A DNA stretch of 64,000 nucleotides from Epilithonimonas sp. JDS (lineage in GTDB: Bacteria > Bacteroidota > Bacteroidia > Flavobacteriales > Weeksellaceae): positions 1,302,001 through 1,366,000 of the forward strand of contig NZ_JAJSAX010000001.1 of assembly GCF_021261315.1 (NCBI RefSeq). Reading direction: 5' to 3'. Position numbers and translations under genes: made by a program. Shown here in pieces: positions 19,921 to 29,110 of the stretch; position 1 is the stretch's first letter; the number at the start of each line of letters is the position of its first letter. Under the pieces are notes generated by a model, which was not told where the DNA came from, ran no database searches, and saw only the letters and a list, made by a program, of their open reading frames with translations.

Positions 19921-20028
19921 TGCGAGTTTATTTTATTTGTTTGTTTTAATTTCTGATTCAAAGATAGATTGAGTTTTCTTTGATTTAAATTTTATTCTGC
20001 TGAACCGTAATTTTTGATAACTGAAAGG

Positions 20029-22260
20029 TTATAAATTATTATTAATAGCATCGTCCGTTTTATCAACACCAAAACTTACGAAGACTCCTACAAAAACAAA
20101 GGTATTGACTGGCGGTCTCACGGTAGTTCTGCTATTTCCATCATTTGAATAATTAAAACCATAAACATTATTATTCCCTAAGATATTATTGATGCTAAGA
20201 ACAAAAACAGTAAACGATTTCGAATCTTTTTTCCCAACGCTTGGTACATAATTCACACTGAAATTGAGTCCGCTGTAGTCTTTCAATTTTCCTTGATTCC
20301 TGAGTATGTTATTTCCATCATTTGAAATTATATCATAATAAGGACGGCCTTTGGCATAAGTATAAGACAAATTAAACCCCGTTTTCCAGTCCATAATGAA
20401 TTTCTTTGCTACAGCATTAAAGGTATGTTTCGAAGCGAAATTCGGTGCTAAACTAAAAGGATAGTTTAAAAAGTCTCTTTTGGAATCCAAATAAGAATAC
20501 GTCAGCCAATAATCAAACTCTTTGAACGTCTTCTTGTCTCTCCAGAACAGTTCGATACCTTTGGCAAAACCGCCGCCGCCATTACTATCTGCGAATTGGC
20601 TGTATTGATTATTGGATGCCGATGATGTTCCATTAGAAACGGAAGAAGTCTTGATCAGCTTATCATATTTTTTATAGAAAGCTTCGAATCTTAAATTTCT
20701 GCCTTCTGAGTTTTTCTGAACCTGAAAAATATAATGATCCGCTCTTTGAAAATCGAAATTGTTGGAGATCAGATATTTGCTTTCCGGGTTTTGATAAAAC
20801 ATTCCGTAAGCTAAAGACGTTGTCCATTCTTTGGAAATCCTGTACGCCAAAGCTGCTCTTGGTGCAAAATTCCATTGGTCGAGATAAGACGAATGTTCTG
20901 TTCTCGCTCCTATTTTTGCTGACAAATCATTGGTAAAAATCAAATCCGTTTCCGCAAAAGCAGATGAAATGAGATCTTTATAATTCTTTTCGTAAAATCC
21001 ATAATTCATGATTTCATCAGCATTGTTTAATTCAAATCCTCCACGCACCGTATTTCTTCCCACTTTTCTCTCGATCACCAATTTTGCATTAATATAATTA
21101 GACTTACTGTTGATTTTTGTTTGATTGATTTCAACATCATTCTTAAGATTTGCAAAATCCAGATTGCTGGAATTAGAGGAATATGAACCACCAATATTAA
21201 TAAGATATTTTCCAAATTTTTCTTTGTAAGACAAATTGTGATAGGTATTATTGCCTTTCAAACTAACCTTATTTCTGTCATAATCTGCCTCCAGACTTTC
21301 CGATCCTACAGACATCTCGTTTTGATCTACACTACCGTAATATTTGATGAAGCCACCTTTTTTGGTTTTAATTCTGAAGTTCCCATCAAAACTATAGCCC
21401 TGAGGATATTTTCCAAAATCTGTATTGAAATTGAATAATTTTCCCATCAGTCCAAGATTGGAATAGCTCCCGGCAATTCCCCAAGATGCTGTTTTACCTT
21501 CGTTTAATTTCTGATAATTGGCGCTGAGGAAGATCGGAGAAACACCAAAATCAAATGATGTAGTTTCCGGCAAATCAACACTTTCCAAAATCAAAACTGA
21601 AGACAAAGCCTGACCATAAACAGCAGAATATCCGCCACTTGAAAAAATATTTCCTTTGAATAATGATGTGTTAAATCTGTCTCTACCCGCAATTCCCGGA
21701 ACTGAATTCGTGAAATAATTATTAATCAGATTTCCATCCATAAAGATCTTGGTTTCCGCACCGGTTCCGCCTCTTACAAACAAACCTTCTGTTTCTCCCA
21801 CTTTCTGAACGCCCGGAAGATAACCTAACGCGGAAGTAATCTGTCCATTTGCGCCAGCCGTTGTGTAAATATCCAGAGGTGTGAGCAAAGCCGCAGCCCG
21901 TTTTTTGTCACTCGCCTCAATGCTTCCTGCGGTAATTACAACTGCATTGATTTCGTTAATCTGAGCTTTTAGATTAGCTGGAACTGTCAAATCTTTCCCC
22001 TCGAGTTTTACAGGAATTTCTATTTCTTCATAATTGTTAACTGAAAATACTAACATTTTATCTCCTGTCTCTGTCGTCGTAAAAGCGTAATTTCCATTGG
22101 CATCCGAAGTTGCGCCATCATAAGTATCTTTCAATGTTACATTTACATCCTTCAAAGCTTTGTTTTTAAAAGTAACTTTACCGGAAATTGTGATTTGTGA
22201 CCAAATACTGATGCTATTTAACAGCATTAATAGTCCGAAAATTTTGCGTTGAGTTTTCAT
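20029..22260 (-). CDS. TonB-dependent outer-membrane receptor
   Basis: 743 residues: signal peptide (cleaved near IWSQ), a carboxypeptidase-regulatory-like beta domain (TISGKVTFKNKALKDVNVTLKDTYDGATSDANGNYAF), then a plug (AVVITAGSIEASDKKRAAALLTPLDIYTTAGANGQITSALGYLPGVQKVGETEGLFVRGG) and a large barrel ending in VFVGVFVSFG. It would import a large or scarce nutrient; the substrate is unknown since no partner SusD or transport gene is adjacent. A parS-like site lies ~90 bp upstream. Confidence 0.88.
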   Translation of the reverse strand: MKTQRKIFGLLMLLNSISIWSQITISGKVTFKNKALKDVNVTLKDTYDGATSDANGNYAFTTTETGDKMLVFSVNNYEEIEIPVKLEGKDLTVPANLKAQINEINAVVITAGSIEASDKKRAAALLTPLDIYTTAGANGQITSALGYLPGVQKVGETEGLFVRGGTGAETKIFMDGNLINNYFTNSVPGIAGRDRFNTSLFKGNIFSSGGYSAVYGQALSSVLILESVDLPETTSFDFGVSPIFLSANYQKLNEGKTASWGIAGSYSNLGLMGKLFNFNTDFGKYPQGYSFDGNFRIKTKKGGFIKYYGSVDQNEMSVGSESLEADYDRNKVSLKGNNTYHNLSYKEKFGKYLINIGGSYSSNSSNLDFANLKNDVEINQTKINSKSNYINAKLVIERKVGRNTVRGGFELNNADEIMNYGFYEKNYKDLISSAFAETDLIFTNDLSAKIGARTEHSSYLDQWNFAPRAALAYRISKEWTTSLAYGMFYQNPESKYLISNNFDFQRADHYIFQVQKNSEGRNLRFEAFYKKYDKLIKTSSVSNGTSSASNNQYSQFADSNGGGGFAKGIELFWRDKKTFKEFDYWLTYSYLDSKRDFLNYPFSLAPNFASKHTFNAVAKKFIMDWKTGFNLSYTYAKGRPYYDIISNDGNNILRNQGKLKDYSGLNFSVNYVPSVGKKDSKSFTVFVLSINNILGNNNVYGFNYSNDGNSRTTVRPPVNTFVFVGVFVSFGVDKTDDAINNNL

Positions 22261-22277
22261 AGAGTTTAATTTCGGTT

Positions 22278-22285
22278 CAAAGATA
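22278..22285 (-). promoter_or_regulatory. Candidate -7 box for the TonB-dependent receptor gene
   Basis: TATCTTTG on the minus strand, 18 bp before the ATG, fits TAnnTTTG; no matching -33 TTG was found. Confidence 0.35.
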
Positions 22286-22352
22286 TTTCTACTAATGATA
22301 ATATCAGAATAATTATACCTGAACCGTAAATTATGATGACCGAATCGTAAGA

Positions 22353-22368
22353 TGTTTCACGTAAAACA
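22353..22368. other. parS-like site 1
   Basis: TGTTTCACGTAAAACA differs from the canonical ParB-binding parS 16-mer TGTTTCACGTGAAACA at one base (position 11). It is intergenic between the TonB receptor and the SOD gene. See the two further sites flanking mnmG. Confidence 0.6.
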
Positions 22369-22510
22369 TTTTTTATTGCGTTGGCTTTAAAATTGTTATA
22401 GAAGATTTGCAATAATTTATTTTAAAATTATAAAATCGAAAGGTAAAATTTCAAAAGAAAAACCAAACAAGCGACTGCATACGAATCTTAAAAACAATAA
22501 ATAAACTATT

Positions 22511-23011
22511 ATGAAAAATTTAATACTGATTGGAATCGCTGGATTGACGCTGGCTTCCTGTAAAACTGTTTCAAAACAATATATTGTGCGCCCAAAATCA
22601 AAAACTTTGACGCAGGGAACCGCTAACTTTATTCAGAAAAAAGGTAATGTCGAGATGGATCTGAGTGTTTTCAAATTGACGCCAGGATTGCATGCCGTTC
22701 ACATTCACGAATTTGGAAACTGTAGCGCAACAGACGCTTCATCTGCAGGCGGACATTGGAATCCTTCCAAAGATGACCACGGAAAATGGGAAGGCGAACA
22801 CTTCCATATGGGAGATATTGGTAACCTTGAAGCTGATAAAGACGGAACTGCAAGGCTGGTTTTCAACACAGATAAATGGTGTCTGGGTTGCGACGATACT
22901 ATGAAAAACATCATTGGAAAAGCAATCGTGATCCACGCCGGTGTGGACGATTTTCATACGCAACCGACTGGAAATGCAGGTGGACGCGTAGGATGTGTGG
23001 AGATAAAATAG
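22511..23011 (+). CDS. sodC: Cu/Zn superoxide dismutase lipoprotein
   Basis: 166 residues with a lipobox LASC (Cys17), so it is anchored in an envelope membrane. Copper ligands His64 and His66 (HAVHIHEFG) and His142 are present, bridging/zinc histidines follow in GGHWNPSKDDHG, and Cys71/Cys162 can form the conserved disulfide. It dismutates superoxide in the periplasm. An extra CxxC (WCLGCDD, residues 123-127) is an unusual insertion. It lies alone and divergent from the TonB receptor gene. Confidence 0.92.
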   Translation: MKNLILIGIAGLTLASCKTVSKQYIVRPKSKTLTQGTANFIQKKGNVEMDLSVFKLTPGLHAVHIHEFGNCSATDASSAGGHWNPSKDDHGKWEGEHFHMGDIGNLEADKDGTARLVFNTDKWCLGCDDTMKNIIGKAIVIHAGVDDFHTQPTGNAGGRVGCVEIK

Positions 23012-23085
23012 GTTGTAGATTAGAGGTTTAAGGTCTCAGGATTTCTAAAACTACTACCTAATCACTAAAACCTTCTACCTAAAAA

Positions 23086-23454
23086 CTATATTTCAAAACT
23101 TTGGAAAGCATCAATAATATGGGTGATTTCCAAAGTTTTTTGTCTGTTTGGAAGAACGGAAATAATGTCGAAACGAACTTCTTTGTCAATATTATTTTCT
23201 TCGATGTAGTAATTGGCTGCAGATATTAACAATTTGATTTTCTTTTTGTTAACCGCTTCCTGAGGTTCCAAAAATGCATCTGTGTGTCTGGCTTTGACTT
23301 CAACAACTACGATTTGATTTTCAAATTCTGCGATGATGTCTACTTCCGCTTTTAGGTAGCGGAAATTACGGGCAAGAATCTTGTAATTGGCCTTAACCAA
23401 AAAATCTACAGCTAGGTCTTCTGCTATTTTTCCAAATTCGTTGTGGTCTGCCAT
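23086..23454 (-). CDS. YraN family (UPF0102) nuclease-like protein
   Basis: 122 residues, normal YraN length. The fold is predicted to be Holliday-junction-resolvase-like, with GKIAEDLAVDFLVKANYKILARNFR at the N-terminus and the putative active-site motif VDIIAEFENQIVVVEVKAR (E...D...ExK). Its cellular function is not settled. It follows the LD-carboxypeptidase gene on the same strand after 36 bp and may be cotranscribed. Confidence 0.85.
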   Translation of the reverse strand: MADHNEFGKIAEDLAVDFLVKANYKILARNFRYLKAEVDIIAEFENQIVVVEVKARHTDAFLEPQEAVNKKKIKLLISAANYYIEENNIDKEVRFDIISVLPNRQKTLEITHIIDAFQSFEI

Positions 23455-23490
23455 CTGAGTTATAATTGATGAATGATAGTTGATAAATGA

Positions 23491-24420
23491 TTAGAACTTA
23501 ATCTTCACATCCTTCCCGACCTTCATTGTAATTTCTGAACCGATAATCAACGGTCTGTTGTCAAAAATATGTCCGTTTGGAAAGTTAAAAACTGTTGGGA
23601 AATCGTACTGGGAAACTCTGTTTGCAATCTGTTGGTTGACGAATGGGTCGAAAGATTCTTCGTAGCTTTTGTTCTCATTTTCTTTTCCCATATTGGTCAT
23701 TCCGCCTACGATGAGTCCTTTTATTTTTTTGAAAACGCCTGCCAATTCCAAGCTCATAATCATTCGGTCTATCGCGTAGAAATTCTCGCCAATGTCTTCG
23801 ATGAATAAAATCTTATCCTGAAAATCAAAAGAATATTTGCTTCCCAAAAGTGCATAAATCAACGCGAGATTTCCGCCAACCAAAGTTCCGGAAGCCTCTC
23901 CTACTCTATTGTTTTCTGTGGATTCGATTTTGTAGCTTGGGAATTTTCCTTTCAGAATATCGAAGGTTAAATCATAACTTTCGTCGGTTACGCCAAAGCT
24001 TGACGTTTTGATGGTTTGTCCGTGGATGGATGCAAAACCTTTTTTCAACAGATAACTTTGAATCACCGTATTGTCAGAATATCCGATAAACCATTTTGGA
24101 TTCTTCTTGAATTCCTTCAAATCCAGATACTGAACCAAATGCTGACAACCATAACCACCTCGCGAAGCCCAGATTGCGGAAATTTCTGGGTCGTTTAAAG
24201 CCCAATTGATGTCTTTAATCCGTTGTTCTTCTGTTCCTGCGTATGAATAGCCGTTTTGGAATTTTGTGTAGAGATTTTCGCCTAAAACGGGTTTGTAACC
24301 TTTGCTTTTGATTAAAGCTAAGGTTTTCTCCAGTTGAGTTTCTTCAACAGAACCAGCTGGTGAAATGATGGCGATTTTGTTTCCTTTTTTTAGGGATTTT
24401 GGGAAAATGGTGTTTTGCAT
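23491..24420 (-). CDS. LD-carboxypeptidase (peptidase S66)
   Basis: 309 residues, full length. It trims the terminal D-Ala from tetrapeptide stems of murein during recycling in the cytoplasm. Family blocks are present: IISPAGSVEE at the N-terminus, ASRGGYGCQHL, the nucleophile Ser in IGYSDNT, the acidic residue in LFIEDIGE, and the catalytic His in FPNGHIFDNRP. It is the first gene of the pair with yraN. Confidence 0.9.
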   Translation of the reverse strand: MQNTIFPKSLKKGNKIAIISPAGSVEETQLEKTLALIKSKGYKPVLGENLYTKFQNGYSYAGTEEQRIKDINWALNDPEISAIWASRGGYGCQHLVQYLDLKEFKKNPKWFIGYSDNTVIQSYLLKKGFASIHGQTIKTSSFGVTDESYDLTFDILKGKFPSYKIESTENNRVGEASGTLVGGNLALIYALLGSKYSFDFQDKILFIEDIGENFYAIDRMIMSLELAGVFKKIKGLIVGGMTNMGKENENKSYEESFDPFVNQQIANRVSQYDFPTVFNFPNGHIFDNRPLIIGSEITMKVGKDVKIKF

Positions 24421-24540
24421 TTGTGTTGGTTTGATGTGTTAATTTTAACGCAAAGGTCGAAAAGAATTTTTTTATTTTATTGAAAATATTTTAAGATTCG
24501 CAAGGACGCTTCGCTCATCAAAGAATCTAGATTAATTGAG

Positions 24541-24619
24541 TTTGTCATTCCGAAGGAATCTAGACTGTTTAGACTGACTTCATCGAACCACTTCGTTAGG
24601 TTTCCTTCGGAATGACAAA
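24541..24619. repeat. Perfect 18-bp inverted repeat, intergenic
   Basis: Arms TTTGTCATTCCGAAGGAA (24541-24558) and its exact reverse complement (24602-24619) are separated by 43 bp. The arm contains GTCATTCCGAAGGAATCT, a repeat type often scattered in intergenic DNA of Bacteroidota. With the structured repeat after it, it fills most of the 350-bp gap 24421-24770; nothing else was seen there. Confidence 0.75.
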
Positions 24620-24651
24620 ATGGTGTTTTAAATTGACTGTTGTTCTATTTA

Positions 24652-24766
24652 GAATCCGCAACCCGACTTGAGCGGAAATCCTTTTTTGCTTTTTCTTCGT
24701 TTTCTTTTGAAGACAAATCGTCGGCAAAAAAGATTGGGAGCGGAAGGCGGATAAGTTGCCCAAATA
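24652..24766 (+). repeat. Structured repeat copy B (Flavo-1-like RNA candidate)
   Basis: Outer stem GCAAC (24658-24662) / GTTGC (24755-24759), second stem CCG/CGG, and a long inner stem CCTTTTTTGC / GCAAAAAAG. The layout matches copies at 34527, 48301 and 52598, with compensatory changes. Only the resemblance to flavobacterial structured intergenic RNAs is noted; no RNA evidence is available here. Confidence 0.6.
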
Positions 24767-24770
24767 ATTC

Positions 24771-25448
24771 TTATTTAATCTTCGGCTGTTGCTTCTCTGC
24801 TTTTTCTAATTTTTCTTCGAATTTGTTGAATTTTTTGAAGCTTTGCATAAATATAAATACACTGAAAATCATTAAGATACATCCAACTGCTTTTCGGATT
24901 TTGTTGGCCACACGCTGGTTGAGTCTGTCGTGGAATTGTTTTGCTAAGATGATTTTGGACAAATCTATCAACAAATAAGTTCCGATGACGATTCCAATGT
25001 ACAGGACGAAATCCTCGACTTTTGGATAGGCATTTCGGACGGAAACGACCGTTACGAGCCAGAAAAGGACGACGCCGATATTCAGCAAATTGAGTAAAAA
25101 TCCGTTGAGGAATGTTTTGATGTAGTTTTGGTCGATCAGTTTTTCTTCGCCTTCGATGTGCATTTTGGTCCTTGAAAGAAGCATATAAATGGCATAAATG
25201 AGAATCAGAAAGGCGGAAATCCGGTAGAACCCTGGATGTTTGTCGATAAGGCTCACTAAATCCGCGCTGGCATAATAACTGACAACTATGCACAGTAAAT
25301 CCGCAGTAACCACGCCAATATCCAAGGCAATCGCGTGTCTGGGACCTCTCGAAAAGCTGGTTTCTATGAGCAGGAAAAAGATGGGTCCGATGAACACCAA
25401 ACTCAGCATAATTCCCAGGCCGACTGCGTATAAAATGAGTTCTAACAT
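24771..25448 (-). CDS. LysE-family exporter
   Basis: 225 residues with about six membrane helices. The start VGLGIMLSLVFIGPIFFLLIETSFSRGPRHAIALDIGVVTADLLCI is the LysE/RhtB family signature (G-P-x-x-x-x-x-x-x-x-x-G-x-x-x-x-x-x-x-G). Members export amino acids or related metabolites; the substrate cannot be predicted. The tail (KKFNKFEEKLEKAEKQQPKIK) is charged and coiled-coil-like. It stands between a structured repeat and the rnr terminator. Confidence 0.8.
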   Translation of the reverse strand: MLELILYAVGLGIMLSLVFIGPIFFLLIETSFSRGPRHAIALDIGVVTADLLCIVVSYYASADLVSLIDKHPGFYRISAFLILIYAIYMLLSRTKMHIEGEEKLIDQNYIKTFLNGFLLNLLNIGVVLFWLVTVVSVRNAYPKVEDFVLYIGIVIGTYLLIDLSKIILAKQFHDRLNQRVANKIRKAVGCILMIFSVFIFMQSFKKFNKFEEKLEKAEKQQPKIK

Positions 25449-25580
25449 TCTTAGTTTTTTGTGAAAAGCAAAATGTATCTTGTGAAAGACGAAGACAAAA
25501 ATACATTTTACTTTTTAAATAATGTGATTTGAAAATGTAAACTTGAAATCTTCAATGATATAGAACATCGTTTTAAAATG

Positions 25581-25618
25581 AAAAAGCTAAAATAGAAGTT
25601 TTTCTACTTTAGCTTTTT
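25581..25618. terminator. Bidirectional hairpin between rnr and the lysE-like gene
   Basis: AAAAAGCTAAA / TTTAGCTTTTT arms pair around an AT-rich loop; further TAGAA/TTCTA pairing extends the stem. It lies 26 bp past the rnr stop on the minus strand. Confidence 0.65.
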
Positions 25619-25643
25619 CTATGTGTCTATGTGGTTAATCTTT

Positions 25644-27794
25644 CTACTCCACTATTTTGAAATCGAGTTGTTTCGCAATCAGATTGGCTTTTACCACTTT
25701 GATTTTGACCTCGTCTCCAAGTCGGAAAGTGTTGCCGGTTCTGGAACCGATAATCGCGTAATTCTTCGCATCCAATGAGTAAGAATCGTCCACCAAATCT
25801 CGGAGTTTTATCATACCTTCTGCACCGTTTTCAGGGATTTCTACCCAGAAACCGTATTCTGCAACGCCGGAAATAACGCCCGTGAAAACTTCGCCCACGT
25901 GGTCTTCCATAAATTTGACCTGCATAAATTTGATGCTTTCTCTTTCCGCCTCAGAAGCCAGTCTTTCCATTGCCGAGCAATGTTTAGCCTGCGTTTCCAC
26001 TTCTTCCCTATTCGGCGATTTTCCGCCGTCTAAATAATGCTGAAGCAATCTATGCGCAATCAAATCCGGATAACGACGAATTGGCGATGTGAAATGCGAA
26101 TAATATTCGAAGCCAAGTCCATAATGCCCAATCGGGTCTGTGGAATAAACGGCTTTGCTCATACTTCTCATTGCCAGCGTTTCAATCATATTTTCTTCGC
26201 CTTTTCCTTTGACATCGCTCAATAATCTGTTTAATGATTGCGCCACGGTTTGGGTGTTTGCCAAGTCCATTTTGTAACCGAAAGTTCCGACGAAATCTCT
26301 CAAAGCAGTCAATTTCGCTGGGTCCGGATCATCGTGGATTCTGTAGATGAAAGTGTTTCCAGTTGGTTCGTTTCTTTTGTTTAATGAAATAAATTCAGAT
26401 ACTTTTTTGTTGGCCAAAAGCATAAATTCCTCAATCAAATGGTTGGAATCTTTGCTGACTTTGAAGTAAACGCCAATTGGTTTGCTGTTTTCATCAAGAT
26501 TAAATCTTACTTCACTCCTATCAAACGTAATCGCACCATTTCTGATTCTTTCGGCTCTGAGGATTTTGGCTAATTTATCAAGTTGAAGAATTTCTGCTGT
26601 CAAATCGCCTTCCTGAGTTTCGATTCTTTCCTGAGCTTCTTCGTATGAAAATCTTCTGTCTGAGTGAATTACCGTTCTTCCAAACCATTGTTTGTGGATT
26701 TTCGCATCTTCATCCAGTTCGAACACGGCTGAGAATGTGAATTTGTCTTCATTCGGTCGCAGTGAACAAACATCATTACTCAAAACCTCCGGAAGCATCG
26801 GCACTACTCTATCGACCAGATAAACAGACGTTGCCCTTTTGTAAGCTTCATCGTCCAGAATAGTTCCTGGTTTCACGTAATGCGAAACGTCCGCAATGTG
26901 AACACCGATTTGCCACAATCCGTTTTCTAATTTCTGAATCGATAAGGCATCATCGAAATCTTTGGCATCTTTCGGGTCAATCGTAAATGTGCAAATGTTA
27001 CGCATATCCCAACGTTTTGCGACTTCTTCATCGTTGATGCTTCTGTCGATTTGGTCTGCGTCGTACTCCACTTCTGGCTCGAAATTGTAAGGCAAACCAT
27101 ATTCGGCAAGAATCGCGTGGATTTCTGTTTCGTGGTCGCCAGGTGTTCCAAGAACGGTAACGATTTCTCCTTCCGGATTTTTACTTCCTGGTCGCCATTC
27201 GCGCATTTTCACGATGACTTTGTCGCCGTCTTGTGCGCCGTTGAAATGATTTTTGGAAATGAACATATCGGTATTCATCGTTCTCTTTTCGAAAACTACA
27301 AATCCGAAATCCTTCTCTGCAATCTGCTGGAAAATCCCAACAAAAGTATCTTTTGCACGTTCCAAAACTTCTGCAACGGAACCTTCTACTTTTTTACCTT
27401 TGAAATTGTAGGTTACCAAAAGGACTTTGTCGCCTTGCAAAGCATCTTTCACATTTTTCTGATGTACGAAGATGTCATCCGGCATTCCTTCTACTTTTAC
27501 ATAAGCGTTTCCGGATTGGTTGAAATCTATGACGCCTGTCAAAGTCCCTTCAATATTGAGATTGACGATGTATTTTCCTTTCTCGGTCTCTTTGATTTTC
27601 TGTAGCGCCTGCAATCTGTGAAGCGCCTGAATTACAAGTTCTCTTTGTCTTGGATTCTTGTAATCTATGCCATCCGCAATCTGTTTGTAATTGTAGATTT
27701 TGGATGTTTTCTGATTCATAAAACGAAGGATTGTTCTTCCTAAATCCAGAAGTTTCTGTTCGTTTTTATGAGATGTATTTTTTTTGTTTTTCAT
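25644..27794 (-). CDS. rnr: Ribonuclease R (RNB exonuclease)
   Basis: 716 residues. A 3'-5' processive exoribonuclease for structured RNA, mRNA decay and RNA quality control. Order: N-terminal helical region, cold-shock domains (GTLTGVIDFNQSGNAYVKVEG; EKDFGFVVFEKR), the RNB catalytic core with DPKDAKDFDDALS (metal-binding Asp residues) near 280-290, and a C-terminal S1 domain (GEVFTGVISGVAEYGFWVEIPENGAEGMIKLRDL). It starts 35 bp after the DUF1016 gene stop and may be its operon partner. Confidence 0.95.
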   Translation of the reverse strand: MKNKKNTSHKNEQKLLDLGRTILRFMNQKTSKIYNYKQIADGIDYKNPRQRELVIQALHRLQALQKIKETEKGKYIVNLNIEGTLTGVIDFNQSGNAYVKVEGMPDDIFVHQKNVKDALQGDKVLLVTYNFKGKKVEGSVAEVLERAKDTFVGIFQQIAEKDFGFVVFEKRTMNTDMFISKNHFNGAQDGDKVIVKMREWRPGSKNPEGEIVTVLGTPGDHETEIHAILAEYGLPYNFEPEVEYDADQIDRSINDEEVAKRWDMRNICTFTIDPKDAKDFDDALSIQKLENGLWQIGVHIADVSHYVKPGTILDDEAYKRATSVYLVDRVVPMLPEVLSNDVCSLRPNEDKFTFSAVFELDEDAKIHKQWFGRTVIHSDRRFSYEEAQERIETQEGDLTAEILQLDKLAKILRAERIRNGAITFDRSEVRFNLDENSKPIGVYFKVSKDSNHLIEEFMLLANKKVSEFISLNKRNEPTGNTFIYRIHDDPDPAKLTALRDFVGTFGYKMDLANTQTVAQSLNRLLSDVKGKGEENMIETLAMRSMSKAVYSTDPIGHYGLGFEYYSHFTSPIRRYPDLIAHRLLQHYLDGGKSPNREEVETQAKHCSAMERLASEAERESIKFMQVKFMEDHVGEVFTGVISGVAEYGFWVEIPENGAEGMIKLRDLVDDSYSLDAKNYAIIGSRTGNTFRLGDEVKIKVVKANLIAKQLDFKIVE

Positions 27795-27829
27795 TTAATT
27801 TAATTGTTTGTTAAGATGATTATGCTCAT

Positions 27830-28927
27830 CTAAAATTTATCCTGTTCCTCCTCAATAATCCTTTTCAGGTCTTCTTCTTTTGGAAGGCTTACCAAATATT
27901 TGTTCACAAAAATCTGCTGAGAAAGTCCTGTTGTAGCATATTTTACTAAGGATTCGTTTTTATTGGCACAAAGGATAATTCCTATTGGTGGATTGTCTCC
28001 ATCGTTTTTTTCGTTTTCGTTATAATAATTCAGATAAACATTCATTTGTCCCGCATCGGCGTGAGAAAATTCGCCCAACTTTAAGTCTATCAAAATATTA
28101 CAACGCAAAATCCGGTGATAAAAAACTAAATCTATGTAATAATGCGTATTATCAAAAGTGATTCTTTTCTGCCTTGCTTCAAAACAAAAACCTTTGCCCA
28201 TTTCCAAAAGAAAAGTTTGCAAATGATTGATAATACTCAACTCTAATTGATTTTCTGTGTAAGAAGTTTCTTCCTTAAGATCCAAAAATTCCAAAATATA
28301 AGGACTTCTGAAAAAGTTTTCTGCCTGAGGTTTCTCAGATTTTTGATGTTCCTCCAAGACTTTTACCTTGTCTTTACTCAAACCTGTTCTCTCGAAAAGC
28401 ATAGAATTGACGGCTCTTTGCAATTCCCGAACCGACCAATTATTACTTATAGCTTCTGTTTCGTAGAAAGTTCTTTTGGTGGAATCATCCAGTTTCAAAA
28501 ATTCTACGATGTGTGTAAAACTTAAATTATTAATAAGCTTGTCTATGTAAGAATTATCTGAATCAAAATACTGTTCTTTAGATTTTGCGGTCAGTGACTG
28601 CAAAATTTCATTCAATTGATTATCAACAATATATAATTTTGTAGTCGGTGACTGCAAAATGTTTTGATATGTTTTATAAAAAGTAGAAAACCAATAAAGA
28701 TTTCTTTCGGACATTCCGGGAATATCTCTGCATTTTCTTGCTATTTCCTTATACAAATTCTTGCCATATTCCGCTCTGTCATTCCCATTGAGTTCATACT
28801 CTGAAATATAAAAACCAATCAACCAGTTTCTCAAAGTCAATGCTATATTCACTTGTCTTTGAGCTTGGTTTTTGAAGAAACTTTGGGTTTCTCCGATTTT
28901 GGAAATTAGTAAAGATATTTCTTGCAT
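27830..28927 (-). CDS. DUF1016/YhcG family PD-(D/E)xK nuclease
   Basis: 365 residues. The N-terminal domain (TLRNWLIGFYISEYELNGNDRAEYG, GMSERNLYWFSTFYKTY) and C-terminal nuclease domain (FCFEARQKRITFDNTHYYIDLVFYHRILRCNILIDLKLGEF) match YhcG proteins; the D...DLK triad is visible. Such proteins are often next to restriction-modification genes, but none is here, so this is an orphan nuclease between rnr and rpiB. Its biological role is unclear. Confidence 0.85.
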   Translation of the reverse strand: MQEISLLISKIGETQSFFKNQAQRQVNIALTLRNWLIGFYISEYELNGNDRAEYGKNLYKEIARKCRDIPGMSERNLYWFSTFYKTYQNILQSPTTKLYIVDNQLNEILQSLTAKSKEQYFDSDNSYIDKLINNLSFTHIVEFLKLDDSTKRTFYETEAISNNWSVRELQRAVNSMLFERTGLSKDKVKVLEEHQKSEKPQAENFFRSPYILEFLDLKEETSYTENQLELSIINHLQTFLLEMGKGFCFEARQKRITFDNTHYYIDLVFYHRILRCNILIDLKLGEFSHADAGQMNVYLNYYNENEKNDGDNPPIGIILCANKNESLVKYATTGLSQQIFVNKYLVSLPKEEDLKRIIEEEQDKF

Positions 28928-29073
28928 TGTTCTAAATTAATCCAAAATGTGGATTTAATTTTTAATAAAGATAAAATAAAATAGGGGAGTTTGGGAAACC
29001 TTTGTATTAATTTATGGTTTCGTGAGAAAGACTTTCTCTGTGAAATGCGTTGCAAAGATATAACTTTAAAAAT

Positions 29074-29104
29074 AAAGCCTGTAATCTTAGCAATTACAGG
29101 CTTT
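29074..29104 (-). terminator. Terminator of rpiB
   Basis: AAAGCCTGTAAT / ATTACAGGCTTT stem with T-rich flanks on both strands, 7 bp past the rpiB stop. Confidence 0.75.
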
Positions 29105-29110
29105 TTATGT

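Noticed and set aside
22370-22510. Possible riboswitch upstream of sodC
   Set aside because: No conserved riboswitch core recognised, only AT-rich DNA after the parS-like site.
24775-25506. 243-codon alternative frame over the LysE-like gene
   Set aside because: Same strand as the LysE gene, but arginine/glutamine-rich with no domain; the other frame has the membrane profile.
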